Below are positions 1 to 9,095 of a DNA stretch of 55,596 nucleotides, piece by piece. This stretch comes from Lachnospiraceae bacterium (GTDB taxonomy: Bacteria > Bacillota > Clostridia > Lachnospirales > Lachnospiraceae). How positions within the stretch are numbered: position 1 is the stretch's first letter; each line of letters starts with the position of its first letter. The notes under the pieces are model-generated. The model was not told where the DNA came from, did no database searches, and was given only the letters and a program-made list of their open reading frames with translations. The stretch is taken from NCBI GenBank assembly GCA_910575155.1, contig CAJTDX010000021.1:1-55596 (forward strand). Reading direction: 5' to 3'. Made by a program: the position numbers and the translations under genes.

Positions 1-314
<314 letters not shown>

Positions 315-512
315 GTGTTGTCCTGCCAGGTCCTTTTTCTCAAAAGGTCTTTCTGGCTTACTGTTTTTAGGTCGCATCTTTATGCTGTTCTTGAATTTCA
401 AAACCGGTTAACCGGCTTCTCCGCTTTTGCGGAAACTCTTTTGAATCTTTCAAGGTTATTTCACTGTTCAGTTATCAAGGTCCTGTCCGCTCTCTTGCGC
501 GACAACTTCTAT

Positions 513-541
513 ATCTTATCACAGTTGTTTCTCGCTGTCAA
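513..541 (-). promoter_or_regulatory. rrn promoter P2 (gene-proximal)
   Basis: On the minus strand the -35 TTGACA (536-541) and the -10 TAAGAT (513-518) are separated by exactly 17 bp. It lies about 200 bp upstream of the 16S 5' end. The first transcribed bases contain GTCGCG followed closely by AGAGAGCGG, as downstream of P1. Confidence 0.85.
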
Positions 542-600
542 GCACTTTTTTTAGTTCTTTTCAAAACTCTTTGTTTGCCGCTCTCTCGCGACCGAGTTAT

Positions 601-629
601 ATATTAGCATGTCTTTTTTTAATTGTCAA
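601..629 (-). promoter_or_regulatory. rrn promoter P1 (distal)
   Basis: On the minus strand the -35 TTGACA (624-629) and the -10 TAATAT (601-606) have a 17-bp spacer. It lies 88 bp upstream of P2, in the tandem arrangement usual for rRNA operons. The stretch 315-512 downstream of both promoters is the rRNA leader. It contains small hairpins (one around AACCGGTTAACCGG near 403-416) but no gene. Confidence 0.85.
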
Positions 630-698
630 TACTTTTTTTACATTTTTTTACAGGAGATTTTTACATCTTTTTCTGCCACTGCCATTCTTATAGACGGA

Positions 699-1415
699 CT
701 ACTTGAAAATTCCCATAATAAACTGCTCAATTACATTATTATCATATAATAATCTCAGAAAACTATTTTCCTGAATCGTCTCCATCATCTGCCTTCCCCA
801 GTCGCTTCCCTGGCACAAGACAATAACCAGAAACAGTATCCATACGACAATCAGCCCCTGAAGAAGACCGATCGCAAGTCCTCCTATATGATTGATACTT
901 TCCAAAACCGGAAGTTTTGCAATCAGATCCAGGACGCGCACTAAAACAATCATAACAATTAAAGTAATAAAAAATGAAAGCGTCCACGCCGCCCGCTGCA
1001 AAACCTGCTCTGCCACAAAATCGCCCAGCTTCTCATAAATACCGGTATTCTCCAATAACTGGCCTGCAGATTCTGCCGCGCCGGCTTCAAAAAAATCCTG
1101 CATTTCTCTGGGAATTTTCTGACCAAAAATGACAGGCTCCTCAGGCTGGGCATCCGTATTTTCACTTTCCTTCCCGTTCTGTACGGTCCACTCCTGTATA
1201 TATTCTGTGCATTTTTCCTGAATAATATGATAGACAGGCGTCTTTTCTCTCAAAAATTCTGCCGTGCAGGGTGTAAACGCCGTGGCAAGCCCTATCGTCA
1301 AAAAAACTGCCACGAGGGAAAACAGTACCCGCACCATGCCCCGTAAATATCCATGCAGTCCAAATCCCGCCAGGATCACCAGCACTGCCACAAATAGCAT
1401 ATCCATGTTGTTCAC
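699..1415 (-). CDS. CvpA family membrane protein
   Basis: A 238-residue membrane protein with an N-terminal hydrophobic segment followed by a GLHGYLRGMVR stretch, typical of the CvpA/colicin V production family. A second hydrophobic stretch follows at about residues 28-48. Two more membrane segments lie in the C-terminal half, around SFFITLIVMIVLVRVLDLI and GLLQGLIVVWILFLVIVL. Family members are integral inner-membrane proteins of poorly defined envelope function. The start ATG follows AGGAGTG and lies directly behind the stop of the DUF5711-type gene, so the two are probably cotranscribed. Membership rests on segment order and motif, not on a search. Confidence 0.75.
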   Translation of the reverse strand: MNNMDMLFVAVLVILAGFGLHGYLRGMVRVLFSLVAVFLTIGLATAFTPCTAEFLREKTPVYHIIQEKCTEYIQEWTVQNGKESENTDAQPEEPVIFGQKIPREMQDFFEAGAAESAGQLLENTGIYEKLGDFVAEQVLQRAAWTLSFFITLIVMIVLVRVLDLIAKLPVLESINHIGGLAIGLLQGLIVVWILFLVIVLCQGSDWGRQMMETIQENSFLRLLYDNNVIEQFIMGIFK

Positions 1416-1417
1416 TC

Positions 1418-2605
1418 CTATTTCAGTCTGATCTTCTGCGTCTCACCTTCTGCCCAGAATACATAATTCTTCATTCCGTCAGCCGACATTATTTTCCAGA
1501 TATTTTTCTTAAAATTGGCGAGAAATTTTTCGATCCCATGCAGCGTATAAATGATACACTCCGAATCTGCGCGCACGCATACCTCGTCATTTGCCAGAAA
1601 TTCAATTTCCTGATATTTCAGATCAAAATCCTTTGTTAAAACTTCGGTTCCTTTTAAATCGAACACCTGCAATTTATACGACTCTTCTTTGTTCTGATTT
1701 TCAAACACAACCCCCACGTATGCTTCGTTATAAAAAATACTGCGCATTTCCTGGTCCAAGGAGATTTCTGTTTTCTTTTGCGGTTTTTGCTCTCCCTCAA
1801 AAATTACTATTTTGCCATTTGCAAAAGCCGCCATCACGTCGTTGGTGAGAAATTCCACTTTGGGAAATATCATGTCCGCGTAAGAAAACTGACAGACAAT
1901 ATTGTCTATTTCGTCCTGCCCCGCCGAACCAAAATTATAAAAGATGATCGTCGTCTTTACATTCCCATCATTGACATCCAGCAGTGAAACCGCAAGCTTT
2001 CTGCCATCATGAGATACGCTGATATCGACCGGATAACCTGTATTTTCCGTATGTAATTCGCCTTCTGCAAGAAATTTACCTTCCCTGTTATATACATGAA
2101 TATATCCCGTTCCGTTCTCTTCCATCAGCACTGCCACTTCTCCCTGATTTGCCACCTGCACCCGCTGCACAGGCATTGTGGTTTTGATTTCTCCACAAGG
2201 GCCTTTGGTATCCATGATATAAACCCGTTCCCCTTTTTTGTCGGCAATCACGGCATAACCTTCACAGGTATCAACCATAGGCGACTGCATCTCATATGTC
2301 TGACTCCAGATCATACGATTATCAGAATCCAGGCAGGACGCGCCGTCTTTGCTGTATTTGATCATATTTTCATTGAATGAAGTAAAGAGCGTTCCCTCGG
2401 AATCTTTCCGCTCTGCAGAACTCAAAATCTCATAATCTGTATAACTCCTGGTCTGTATATAAGTATAACTTCCCATGACAGTCCCTAAGATCAAAAGAAC
2501 CACAAGCGCCGTCAGAAGCAGAATCTTCCTGCGGTGCCTGTGGATTTTTCTATTCATTTCATTTATATCTGATGATTTTACCACCCGGTATGCTTTATCG
2601 TCCAA
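1418..2605 (-). CDS. membrane-anchored beta-propeller-like protein (DUF5711 type)
   Basis: About 395 residues. A short basic cytoplasmic tail (RKIHRHRRK) and one membrane segment near the N terminus (ILLLTALVVLLILGTVMGS) are followed by a large extracytoplasmic region of repeating beta-strand-like units, as in a propeller. It resembles proteins annotated DUF5711 in Lachnospiraceae, whose function is unknown. I chose the TTG at 2605 because GGAGGTG lies 5 bases upstream. The longer ATG frame reaching 2653 would have no ribosome site. It sits between the LysM protein and the CvpA-type gene, both on the same strand, suggesting a small envelope operon. Confidence 0.7.
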   Translation of the reverse strand: MDDKAYRVVKSSDINEMNRKIHRHRRKILLLTALVVLLILGTVMGSYTYIQTRSYTDYEILSSAERKDSEGTLFTSFNENMIKYSKDGASCLDSDNRMIWSQTYEMQSPMVDTCEGYAVIADKKGERVYIMDTKGPCGEIKTTMPVQRVQVANQGEVAVLMEENGTGYIHVYNREGKFLAEGELHTENTGYPVDISVSHDGRKLAVSLLDVNDGNVKTTIIFYNFGSAGQDEIDNIVCQFSYADMIFPKVEFLTNDVMAAFANGKIVIFEGEQKPQKKTEISLDQEMRSIFYNEAYVGVVFENQNKEESYKLQVFDLKGTEVLTKDFDLKYQEIEFLANDEVCVRADSECIIYTLHGIEKFLANFKKNIWKIMSADGMKNYVFWAEGETQKIRLK

Positions 2606-2662
2606 AATCGCACCTCCAAACATCAGTATAGCATACTCCGGCATTCTGTGCATTAAATTATT

Positions 2663-4321
2663 TTATGGAAGCAGCAGACGCTGTCCTATAAAAATCTTAT
2701 CTCCATCCTCAATGCCATTCAATTCTTTTAACGTCTGTATCATATTTTTATTTTTGTAGACATTATCACAGATGGTACTCAGTGTATCACCCTGCTGCAC
2801 AACATAATAACGCGGCTCGCCAATTTGTCCTGCTGTTTCTTTTGTTTCATTTTCTTTCGTTTCATTCTCTTTCGCTTCTGCCTCAGCTTCTCCTGAAGCG
2901 GTATCTGATGACGTATCGTTCTCTTTTTCATTCTCCGTCCCGCCGGTTTCTGTTTGCGGTTCCTCCGCCTTTGCATCCGCGCCTTCTTTGTCATCCTGAG
3001 CCTCTGTATGCTGCGGCTGTTCTTCGGCTGTTTCATCTGCGCGCTTCTTGTCTTTGCCTGTCTTTGATCCGCTATTTCCCTCAGAAGCGGCCGTATTTTC
3101 TTTTTTCTGGCGATCATTCTGCTGCAAAGACTGTGTTTCGTCTAACGGAGAAATCTGAGACTCAACGCTTCTTACAACCAGTTCCTGGTCTTCCTGGCTA
3201 TTTCTGTCTTCCGGAACAGAATCTTCGGGATTCATCACACGGAGAACTTCTTCCACTTTCTGCATTTTGCGGTAATTGTTAATCGTGGTAATACCAATCA
3301 CGCTGATTACTACCAGAAAAAAAGAGGAAGCAGTATACAAAAATCTGCGGTTTTGCGGTTCCCTGTTTTTGCTCTGCCTCTCTAAAATGGTTTTGCGGTA
3401 AGCTTCCAGAGCCTCCTCCGCCTTGCTTTTAGGCTCTTCCAGATTGCTCTTGGCAAAAATTTTATCCTGAGAATGTTTCTTTTGCCGGACCAGTCCTTCT
3501 TTCATTTTCCGCTCTGCCTTTTTCTCCTGTTTCCGCATTTGCTCGATCATAGCGCGGGCCTCGTGATCCGTCTTTCTGGATGTTTCTTTCTTCTCATCCA
3601 AATCTTCCAGATCTAAGATAAATTCTTCTTCCGAACCTTCCTGCTGTTCTTCTTCTGCGGAATCCGCCTGCATTTGAGGCATCTCTTCCATAACTTTCGC
3701 TGCTTTCTGTTCTTCGAGAAGCTTCTGCTCTTCTTCCCGCTTACAAATCATATACTCCTGCATGGCAAGATTCTTCTCGTAATATATGTAATAGCCTTCT
3801 CTCTTCTGCAGATAGCCCTGTTCATAAACAAAGAAACATTCTTCCTCTTCCAGAATATCCATCAGCATAAGGAGCTTGTCCCTTCCCGAAAAATATTTGC
3901 GATGCGCCGCTTCCGCCGCAGGCGGCAGTTCCATAATCTGCCCGGCTTTTCCCAGAAACCAGCCTACAATCTGCAATTCCGGAAAATATTGTTTTTCTTC
4001 TTTATAAATATAATCCCAAAAGCTATCGTCCAAACATATCGTGTCCCACTGGAAAACTGCCGCGCTGCATTCCACCAGTCCACTGATAAACGTATAGCGG
4101 ATATCTTTTTCCACCTGGCTCTTTCCCAAAAAAACAGCAGCACAATTTTCCTGGCTCTTTGCCATATTTTTCAAAAAGGTATATACATAATCTTCCAGAT
4201 AAATCTTATGTCTTCCTCTGGGGCTTCCTTCCTGCCGGATGTTTTTGGGCAGAGAAACCGTTCCCTCTTTCCTGTTCTGATCTTCTTTTGCCTGTTCTTC
4301 TTTACAAATTATTTCAATCAT
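2663..4321 (-). CDS. membrane protein with C-terminal LysM domain and degenerate MPN-like N-terminal domain
   Basis: 552 residues from the ATG at 4321, which follows AGAGGTGA; the frame extends further up to 4417 without a ribosome site. Residues about 39-185 look like an MPN/JAB fold, with an IVGWFLGKAG segment where active members have VGWYHSHPG; the metal-binding histidines are absent. Residues 190-320 are very charged and probably coiled coil. One membrane segment lies at about 326-347. A long acidic, Gln/Glu/Thr-rich linker leads to a LysM domain in the last 50 residues (VVQQGDTLSTIC). LysM binds peptidoglycan, so the protein probably links a cytoplasmic domain to the wall. The MPN reading is inference from motif pattern. 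Confidence 0.7.
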   Translation of the reverse strand: MIEIICKEEQAKEDQNRKEGTVSLPKNIRQEGSPRGRHKIYLEDYVYTFLKNMAKSQENCAAVFLGKSQVEKDIRYTFISGLVECSAAVFQWDTICLDDSFWDYIYKEEKQYFPELQIVGWFLGKAGQIMELPPAAEAAHRKYFSGRDKLLMLMDILEEEECFFVYEQGYLQKREGYYIYYEKNLAMQEYMICKREEEQKLLEEQKAAKVMEEMPQMQADSAEEEQQEGSEEEFILDLEDLDEKKETSRKTDHEARAMIEQMRKQEKKAERKMKEGLVRQKKHSQDKIFAKSNLEEPKSKAEEALEAYRKTILERQSKNREPQNRRFLYTASSFFLVVISVIGITTINNYRKMQKVEEVLRVMNPEDSVPEDRNSQEDQELVVRSVESQISPLDETQSLQQNDRQKKENTAASEGNSGSKTGKDKKRADETAEEQPQHTEAQDDKEGADAKAEEPQTETGGTENEKENDTSSDTASGEAEAEAKENETKENETKETAGQIGEPRYYVVQQGDTLSTICDNVYKNKNMIQTLKELNGIEDGDKIFIGQRLLLP

Positions 4322-4438
4322 GCTGTCACCTCTTTTTTCCAATGGTAGCATACATGATTTGCATATTTTGGAAATTCCTGTCATGCTTCTAAAAAACTTA
4401 TCGACGAAAATCCGCAAAATCCTGCTGTTTCAGGCAAG

Positions 4439-5035
4439 TTACAGCTCTGTTCTTCCCTCCAAAGCCCGCAGCAATGTCATTTCATCTATATACTCTAAGT
4501 CTCCGCCTACCGGCACCCCGCTGGCAATCCGGGATACGGTGATTCCTATAGGTTTAATAAGTTTGCTGATATACATTGCCGTAGTCTCTCCTTCCAGACT
4601 GGAATTCGTTGCAATAATGACCTCATCCACATCCTCCTGCAGTCTCTGCATCAGCTCTTTTAACTTAATATCGCCCGGTCCGATTCCCAGCATAGGAGAA
4701 ATTGCCCCATGCAGAACATGATATACGCCTTCGTATTTATTCGTTTTTTCGTATGCTGCCAGATCCCGTGAGTTTTCCACCACCATAATCGTTTTATGGT
4801 CGCGGTTTGCATTTTTGCAGATCGGGCACAATGCATCATCGGTCAGCGTATAACAGGACTGGCAATATCTTACTTTTTCTCTTGCTTCCAGAATCGTGGA
4901 AGATAACTGTTCCACATGTTCAATTGGCATATTCAAAATATGAAAAGCAAGCCGCTGCGCCGACTTGCTTCCAATTCCAGGCAAAGAAGACAATTCTTCT
5001 ATGAGTTTGCTTATTTGTCTGCTGTAATAATCCAT
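4439..5035 (-). CDS. recR: recombination mediator protein RecR
   Basis: 198 residues from the ATG at 5035, the usual RecR length. Order: N-terminal helix-hairpin-helix (LSSLPGIGSKSAQRLAFHIL), a four-cysteine zinc finger (CQSC then CPIC), and a Toprim domain (IMVVENSRDL to IATNSSLEGE). RecR works with RecO/RecF to load RecA at gaps in DNA. An ATG three bases upstream is also possible, but the AGGAGG spacing favours 5035. It is the last gene of the pfkA-dnaX-ybaB-recR run; dnaX-ybaB-recR order is widely conserved in Firmicutes. Confidence 0.97.
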   Translation of the reverse strand: MDYYSRQISKLIEELSSLPGIGSKSAQRLAFHILNMPIEHVEQLSSTILEAREKVRYCQSCYTLTDDALCPICKNANRDHKTIMVVENSRDLAAYEKTNKYEGVYHVLHGAISPMLGIGPGDIKLKELMQRLQEDVDEVIIATNSSLEGETTAMYISKLIKPIGITVSRIASGVPVGGDLEYIDEMTLLRALEGRTEL

Positions 5036-5079
5036 CATTCCTCCTGGCATTCACGATCTGATCATTGATTCAAAATCTG

Positions 5080-5424
5080 CTAAAAGGGAAAACCTGCTCC
5101 CAATCCTCCGGTAATTTTAGACATGGACTGCTGGGACGCCTCTTCGATCTGGCGCAGCGCTTCATTTGTCGCCGCCATAATCAGATCCTCCAGCATTTCT
5201 ATATCATCCGGATCAACGACTTCCTCCGCCAATTTGACTTTTGTCACTTCTTTTTTACCAGAAATGGTAACTTCTACCGCTCCGCCTCCGGCAGATGCAG
5301 TAATTTCCTTTTCTTCCAGTTCTTTGGTCGCTTCCTCCATCTGCTTCTGCATTTTCTGCGCCTGTTTCATCAGATTGTTCATATTGCCGGGCATGCCTCC
5401 CGGAAATCCGCCGCGTTTTGCCAT
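5080..5424 (-). CDS. ybaB: YbaB/EbfC family nucleoid-associated protein
   Basis: 114 residues. It has the Gly/Met-rich N terminus, the [15 protein letters not shown] helix, and the [15 protein letters not shown] beta region typical of YbaB/EbfC. These are small dimeric DNA-binding proteins that coat the nucleoid. The ATG directly follows the dnaX TAA, with GGAGG inside the dnaX end, so translation is probably coupled to dnaX. recR follows 44 bp downstream. Confidence 0.95.
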   Translation of the reverse strand: MAKRGGFPGGMPGNMNNLMKQAQKMQKQMEEATKELEEKEITASAGGGAVEVTISGKKEVTKVKLAEEVVDPDDIEMLEDLIMAATNEALRQIEEASQQSMSKITGGLGAGFPF

Positions 5425-7032
5425 TTACGTTTCCTCCTGATCTTCAATTGTGATTTCCATATTAATAACTTGCTCAAGGTCCAGACAGGACTCTTCAAAG
5501 GGACGGCTGGTTTCATTTAATACGATTTTGACCGGAATTTCCTTACCCGTTTTCCCGGCCATTGCAGCCTTGAGTTCCTGCTGGTGTTCTTCTGTGTTCA
5601 CAAAAGCCTCCGCCACCTCGTCCTCCAGAACAAGCAGAATCTGTCCGCTCTCTGTTATGGCGGGCCGCGCCCGTTTGAGATAATTTTTCAATCCCCCGGA
5701 AAGCTCTTCTACAATGGAACGCCAGTTGTCCGCCACCATCTGCAAATCCTCCAGAACTGCCCTGGGTAACTCAGGCTTTGATTGTTTGGTCTTTGCCGTA
5801 TCACTATTGGCAGCGTTAACTTCTTTATGAGCAGACGAAGGACTTCCCGCCTGCTTATCTGGATAACCGGAAAAAACTCCTTCTTCCAGTTTTTTCTCCA
5901 GTTGAGCAATCCGAAGAACCAGAGAATCGTAATCCCGTTCCATTTCCGGTTTGCACAGCTTAATCAGGGCAATTTCTATCAGCACCCGTTTCTGTGCGGC
6001 AAACCGAATCTGATTAGACAACTCCGAAAATACCCGAATATAGCGCATAAGCTGTATCGTTTCCACCAGATCGGCTTCTTCTTTTAATAATGCAAGATTC
6101 TCTCCGGAAATATCCAACACGTCTTCCATATTATCAGAACTCTGCAATAAAAGCAAATTTCTCAGATACCAGGTGAAATCTGTTACAAACTGCCCTGGTT
6201 CCCGCCCCTGGACAATCAGTTCTTCCAATTGCAGCACTGCGCCTGTAATATCTTTTTGTATAATTTTTCGCAGCATAACAGAAAAAACCTCTGTATCGAC
6301 TGCTCCCAGTACTTCCAATACGTGGTCGTAAGTGAGGCTCTGCCCCAGATAAAACGCAATGCACTGGTCCAGCAGGCTTAACGCGTCCCGCATAGAGCCG
6401 TCTGCTGTTTTGGCAATATAGCGGATCGCTTTCGGTTCCACCTGTACCTGCTCCTGCTCCATCAGTTCTGTCAGCCGTCCGGAGATCGTCTCTATGGTAA
6501 TTCGCCTGAAATCATATCTCTGGCAGCGCGAAAGGATCGTTACCGGAATCTTTTGAGCTTCTGTAGTGGCAAGAATAAAGATTACATAAGAAGGGGGCTC
6601 CTCCAAAGTTTTCAGCAACGCATTAAAAGCTCCCATGGAAAGCATATGAACCTCGTCGATGATGTAGACTTTGTATTTGCCCTCTGTTGGTGAATATGCC
6701 ACCTCCTCACGGATGTCCCGGATATTATCCACACCGTTATTGGAGGCGGCATCTATTTCTATCACATTCATGGAACTGCCCGCTGCAATCGCCTTACAGG
6801 AAGGGCAGTTCCCGCAGGGACTGCCGTCTGCGGGATGTTCACAGTTCACAGCCTTTGCAAAAATCTTGGCGATGGTCGTTTTTCCTGTTCCCCTTGTCCC
6901 GCAGAACAAATATGCATGTCCCACTCTGTCTGCTTTTATCTGATTTTTCAGCGTAGTGACAATATGTTCCTGCCCTCTGACATCCTCAAATTCCTGAGGA
7001 CGGAACTTACGGTATAACGCAGTATACGACAT
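5425..7032 (-). CDS. dnaX: DNA polymerase III subunit gamma/tau
   Basis: 535 residues. The AAA+ clamp-loader module begins with YRKFRP and carries Walker A GTRGTGKTT, a zinc knuckle CEHPADGSPCGNCPSC, Walker B/DEVH (YIIDEVHMLS) and the SRC sensor (ILSRCQRYDF). A middle oligomerisation region and a tau-like C-terminal region follow. It loads the sliding clamp and couples polymerases at the fork. The ATG uses GGAG inside the end of pfkA, only a few bases after the pfkA stop. I did not identify a convincing programmed frameshift site, so whether a shorter gamma form is made is open. Confidence 0.96.
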   Translation of the reverse strand: MSYTALYRKFRPQEFEDVRGQEHIVTTLKNQIKADRVGHAYLFCGTRGTGKTTIAKIFAKAVNCEHPADGSPCGNCPSCKAIAAGSSMNVIEIDAASNNGVDNIRDIREEVAYSPTEGKYKVYIIDEVHMLSMGAFNALLKTLEEPPSYVIFILATTEAQKIPVTILSRCQRYDFRRITIETISGRLTELMEQEQVQVEPKAIRYIAKTADGSMRDALSLLDQCIAFYLGQSLTYDHVLEVLGAVDTEVFSVMLRKIIQKDITGAVLQLEELIVQGREPGQFVTDFTWYLRNLLLLQSSDNMEDVLDISGENLALLKEEADLVETIQLMRYIRVFSELSNQIRFAAQKRVLIEIALIKLCKPEMERDYDSLVLRIAQLEKKLEEGVFSGYPDKQAGSPSSAHKEVNAANSDTAKTKQSKPELPRAVLEDLQMVADNWRSIVEELSGGLKNYLKRARPAITESGQILLVLEDEVAEAFVNTEEHQQELKAAMAGKTGKEIPVKIVLNETSRPFEESCLDLEQVINMEITIEDQEET

Positions 7033-7034
7033 AT

Positions 7035-8108
7035 TTAATCTCCGAAGCTAATGCCCATCAGCTTGGCTTCCTTAATAATCTTAGAATCTGGTTCTACTGT
7101 CTTAAGCTTTCCTGCCACGTCTGCCAGAGGCACTTTCTTGGTATTTCCATTAATCATGGCAACCATATAACCGTAGTCTCCTTTCAGGATCAGGTCTGCT
7201 GCAGCAGCGCCCAGTCTGGTACAAAGTACGCGGTCATATGGACAGGGACTTCCGCCTCGCTGCGTATGTCCGGGAACCGTCACACGTACCTCGCAGCCTG
7301 TCTTTTTCTGAATCCGTTCTGCAACCTCATAAGACACAGACGGATACTTGTAATTTTTCTTCTTTTCTTTTAATTCTTTTTTGCTGAGCGCAGCGTCTTC
7401 TTTGGAAATAGCGCCTTCAGCCACCGCAAGGATCGTAAATCCTTTTCCGGCCCTGCTTCTTGATTCAAGAGCTTTTACTACTTTGTTGATGTCGTATGGA
7501 ATCTCCGGCAGCAGAATGATATCCGCACCGCCTGCAATTCCCGCATACAATGTCAGCCAGCCTACCTTATGCCCCATAACTTCTACGATAAATACACGAT
7601 TATGGGAAGCAGCCGTCGTGTGAATACAGTCAATGGCCTCTGTAGCGATATTGATTGCGCTCTGGAAGCCAAAGGTGACATCGGTGCCGTAAATATCGTT
7701 GTCAATCGTCTTCGGCAGATGGATTACATTCAGTCCTTCTTCACGGAGAAGATTGGCGGTCTTCTGGGTGCCGTTTCCTCCCAGAATAACAATACAATCC
7801 AGGCAGAGCTTATAATATGTCTGCTTCATTGCCTCTACTTTGTCCAGACCGTTCTCATCCGGCACACGCATCAGCTTAAACGGCTGCCTTGAGGTACCCA
7901 GAATGGTGCCGCCTTTTGTAAGGATTCCGGAAAAATCTTCTGATGTAAGTAAACGGTAATTTCCATAAATCAGGCCCTTATAGCCTTCGTAAAAACCATA
8001 TACCTCTAATTCTTCCACGTTTTTACTTAACCCCTTGACAACGCCGCGCATTGCAGCGTTCAATGCCTGGCAGTCTCCGCCGCTAGTCAACATTCCAATA
8101 CGTTTCAT
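7035..8108 (-). CDS. pfkA: 6-phosphofructokinase
   Basis: 357 residues. It has the N-terminal donor loop MLTSGGDCQALN, a GGNGTQKTA segment, the catalytic PKTIDND loop, and the fructose-6-phosphate region (EVMGHKVGWL, VTVPGHTQRGG). It commits fructose 6-phosphate to glycolysis. Classical ATP enzymes have GGDGS and PGTIDND. Here Gly is kept in the first loop but the second has Lys, a mix seen in group III/mixed-substrate PFKs, so the phosphate donor (ATP or PPi) cannot be called from sequence alone. It heads the pfkA-dnaX-ybaB-recR run. Confidence 0.93.
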   Translation of the reverse strand: MKRIGMLTSGGDCQALNAAMRGVVKGLSKNVEELEVYGFYEGYKGLIYGNYRLLTSEDFSGILTKGGTILGTSRQPFKLMRVPDENGLDKVEAMKQTYYKLCLDCIVILGGNGTQKTANLLREEGLNVIHLPKTIDNDIYGTDVTFGFQSAINIATEAIDCIHTTAASHNRVFIVEVMGHKVGWLTLYAGIAGGADIILLPEIPYDINKVVKALESRSRAGKGFTILAVAEGAISKEDAALSKKELKEKKKNYKYPSVSYEVAERIQKKTGCEVRVTVPGHTQRGGSPCPYDRVLCTRLGAAAADLILKGDYGYMVAMINGNTKKVPLADVAGKLKTVEPDSKIIKEAKLMGISFGD

Positions 8109-8154
8109 AATTTCACATCCTTTGCTTTTGCTTTATTTTTACTACGATAAAATA

Positions 8155-8183
8155 ATTATATCCCATATTTTTACTATTCACAA
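8155..8183 (-). promoter_or_regulatory. promoter of the pfkA-dnaX-ybaB-recR run
   Basis: On the minus strand: -35 TTGTGA (8178-8183), 17-bp spacer, -10 TATAAT (8155-8160), about 50 bp before the pfkA ATG. Confidence 0.75.
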
Positions 8184-8193
8184 GATTTTTCAT

Positions 8194-8221
8194 TTGCATT
8201 TTTCAAAATATTTGTTATACT
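8194..8221 (+). promoter_or_regulatory. promoter of tRNA-Ser
   Basis: -35 TTGCAT (8194-8199), 16-bp spacer, -10 TATACT (8216-8221). Transcription would start about 12 bases before the tRNA. It is divergent from the pfkA promoter. Confidence 0.65.
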
Positions 8222-8239
8222 TATGTAGCAGGCATATCT

Positions 8240-8328
8240 GGAGGAGTACCCAAGTGGCTGAAGGGTCTGGCTTCGAACACCAGTAGGTCGGTAATCCCGG
8301 CGCGGGGGTTCAAATCCCCCCTCCTCCG
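8240..8328 (+). tRNA. tRNA-Ser (anticodon CGA)
   Basis: Class II tRNA. The acceptor stem is GGAGGAG/CTCCTCC with discriminator G. D stem is CCC/GGG. The anticodon loop is TTCGAAC with CGA at 8274-8276. A long variable arm (GTCGG/CCGGC) is typical of tRNA-Ser. The T arm is GGGGG-TTCAAAT-CCCCC. The anticodon stem has a C-A mismatch at its loop end. CCA is not encoded. It reads UCG codons. Confidence 0.95.
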
Positions 8329-8399
8329 TTTCTGAATATTCTTTTTCCCACAACATATAATCTTCCGAATAATAATTGTAAGAAAGGTTTGCTTTATAT

Positions 8400-9038
8400 A
8401 TGAAAAATCTGTTGCCTCTTTCACTATATTTTTGCCTGTGCATGGCAATGTTTGCCGGGTGTAACAAACCGAACACAAACGCTGCTGATTCTATAAAAGC
8501 AATTTATGATTTATATATTCTGGGAGATACCAGAGCAATTTCTTCTCTGGGAATGACCGATGAAGACATTGCCTCTGCACAAAAGACCTATGATGATTCG
8601 CTCAGAGAAATGATTCGCGCCAATTTCTCCGACAGCGGGCAGGAAATCGACGACGACACACTGGATGAACTCTGCGCCGCCAGAAAAGAAGCGCTTGCCG
8701 AAATGAGCGCCTCAGCGGAAGTAACTGAGGAGACTGACGGAACGGCCACGGTTGTGGTTCACACTACGTATTTTAAGGAATCCGCGCTGGACGCCGACGC
8801 TTTTTACGATGCCAGAGAAGAAGCGCTCCGGCTGGCGTTCACAGATCCAACGGAACAGCAGGTATTCCTTATGAATGCTTATACCCGCAATCTGATCGCC
8901 GCTTACCGTAACGTGACCCCCTCCACAGATACCACGGACATTACCGTAGAATGTGTGATACAGAATAAAACCTGGGTGCCCGCCAACATGTCTTCTTTTG
9001 GTTCTGACCTGGCGCTTGCCATCACCGGACATCATTAG
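8400..9038 (+). CDS. lipoprotein, DUF5105-like
   Basis: 212 residues. A signal peptide ends in a lipobox (MFAGC, Cys about residue 21), so the mature protein is probably lipid-anchored on the outer face of the membrane. The rest is acidic and mostly helical, with a YDLYILGD segment near the mature N terminus and a C-terminal VIQNKTWVPANMSSFG stretch. It resembles small DUF5105-type lipoproteins of Firmicutes; no enzymatic motif is visible. It lies just downstream of tRNA-Ser and 57 bp before the next gene on the same strand. Confidence 0.65.
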   Translation: MKNLLPLSLYFCLCMAMFAGCNKPNTNAADSIKAIYDLYILGDTRAISSLGMTDEDIASAQKTYDDSLREMIRANFSDSGQEIDDDTLDELCAARKEALAEMSASAEVTEETDGTATVVVHTTYFKESALDADAFYDAREEALRLAFTDPTEQQVFLMNAYTRNLIAAYRNVTPSTDTTDITVECVIQNKTWVPANMSSFGSDLALAITGHH

Positions 9039-9095
9039 TTATATTTTCCCATGCTGCAGCATAATCATGTAAAAAGCTTTCCGGGAGTATGTAAC

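Noticed and set aside
3674-4348. 224-codon open frame on the plus strand
   Set aside because: Antisense to the LysM protein gene; its composition is explained by that gene.
8174-8478. Minus-strand frames across tRNA-Ser
   Set aside because: They cross a confident tRNA gene and have no ribosome site.
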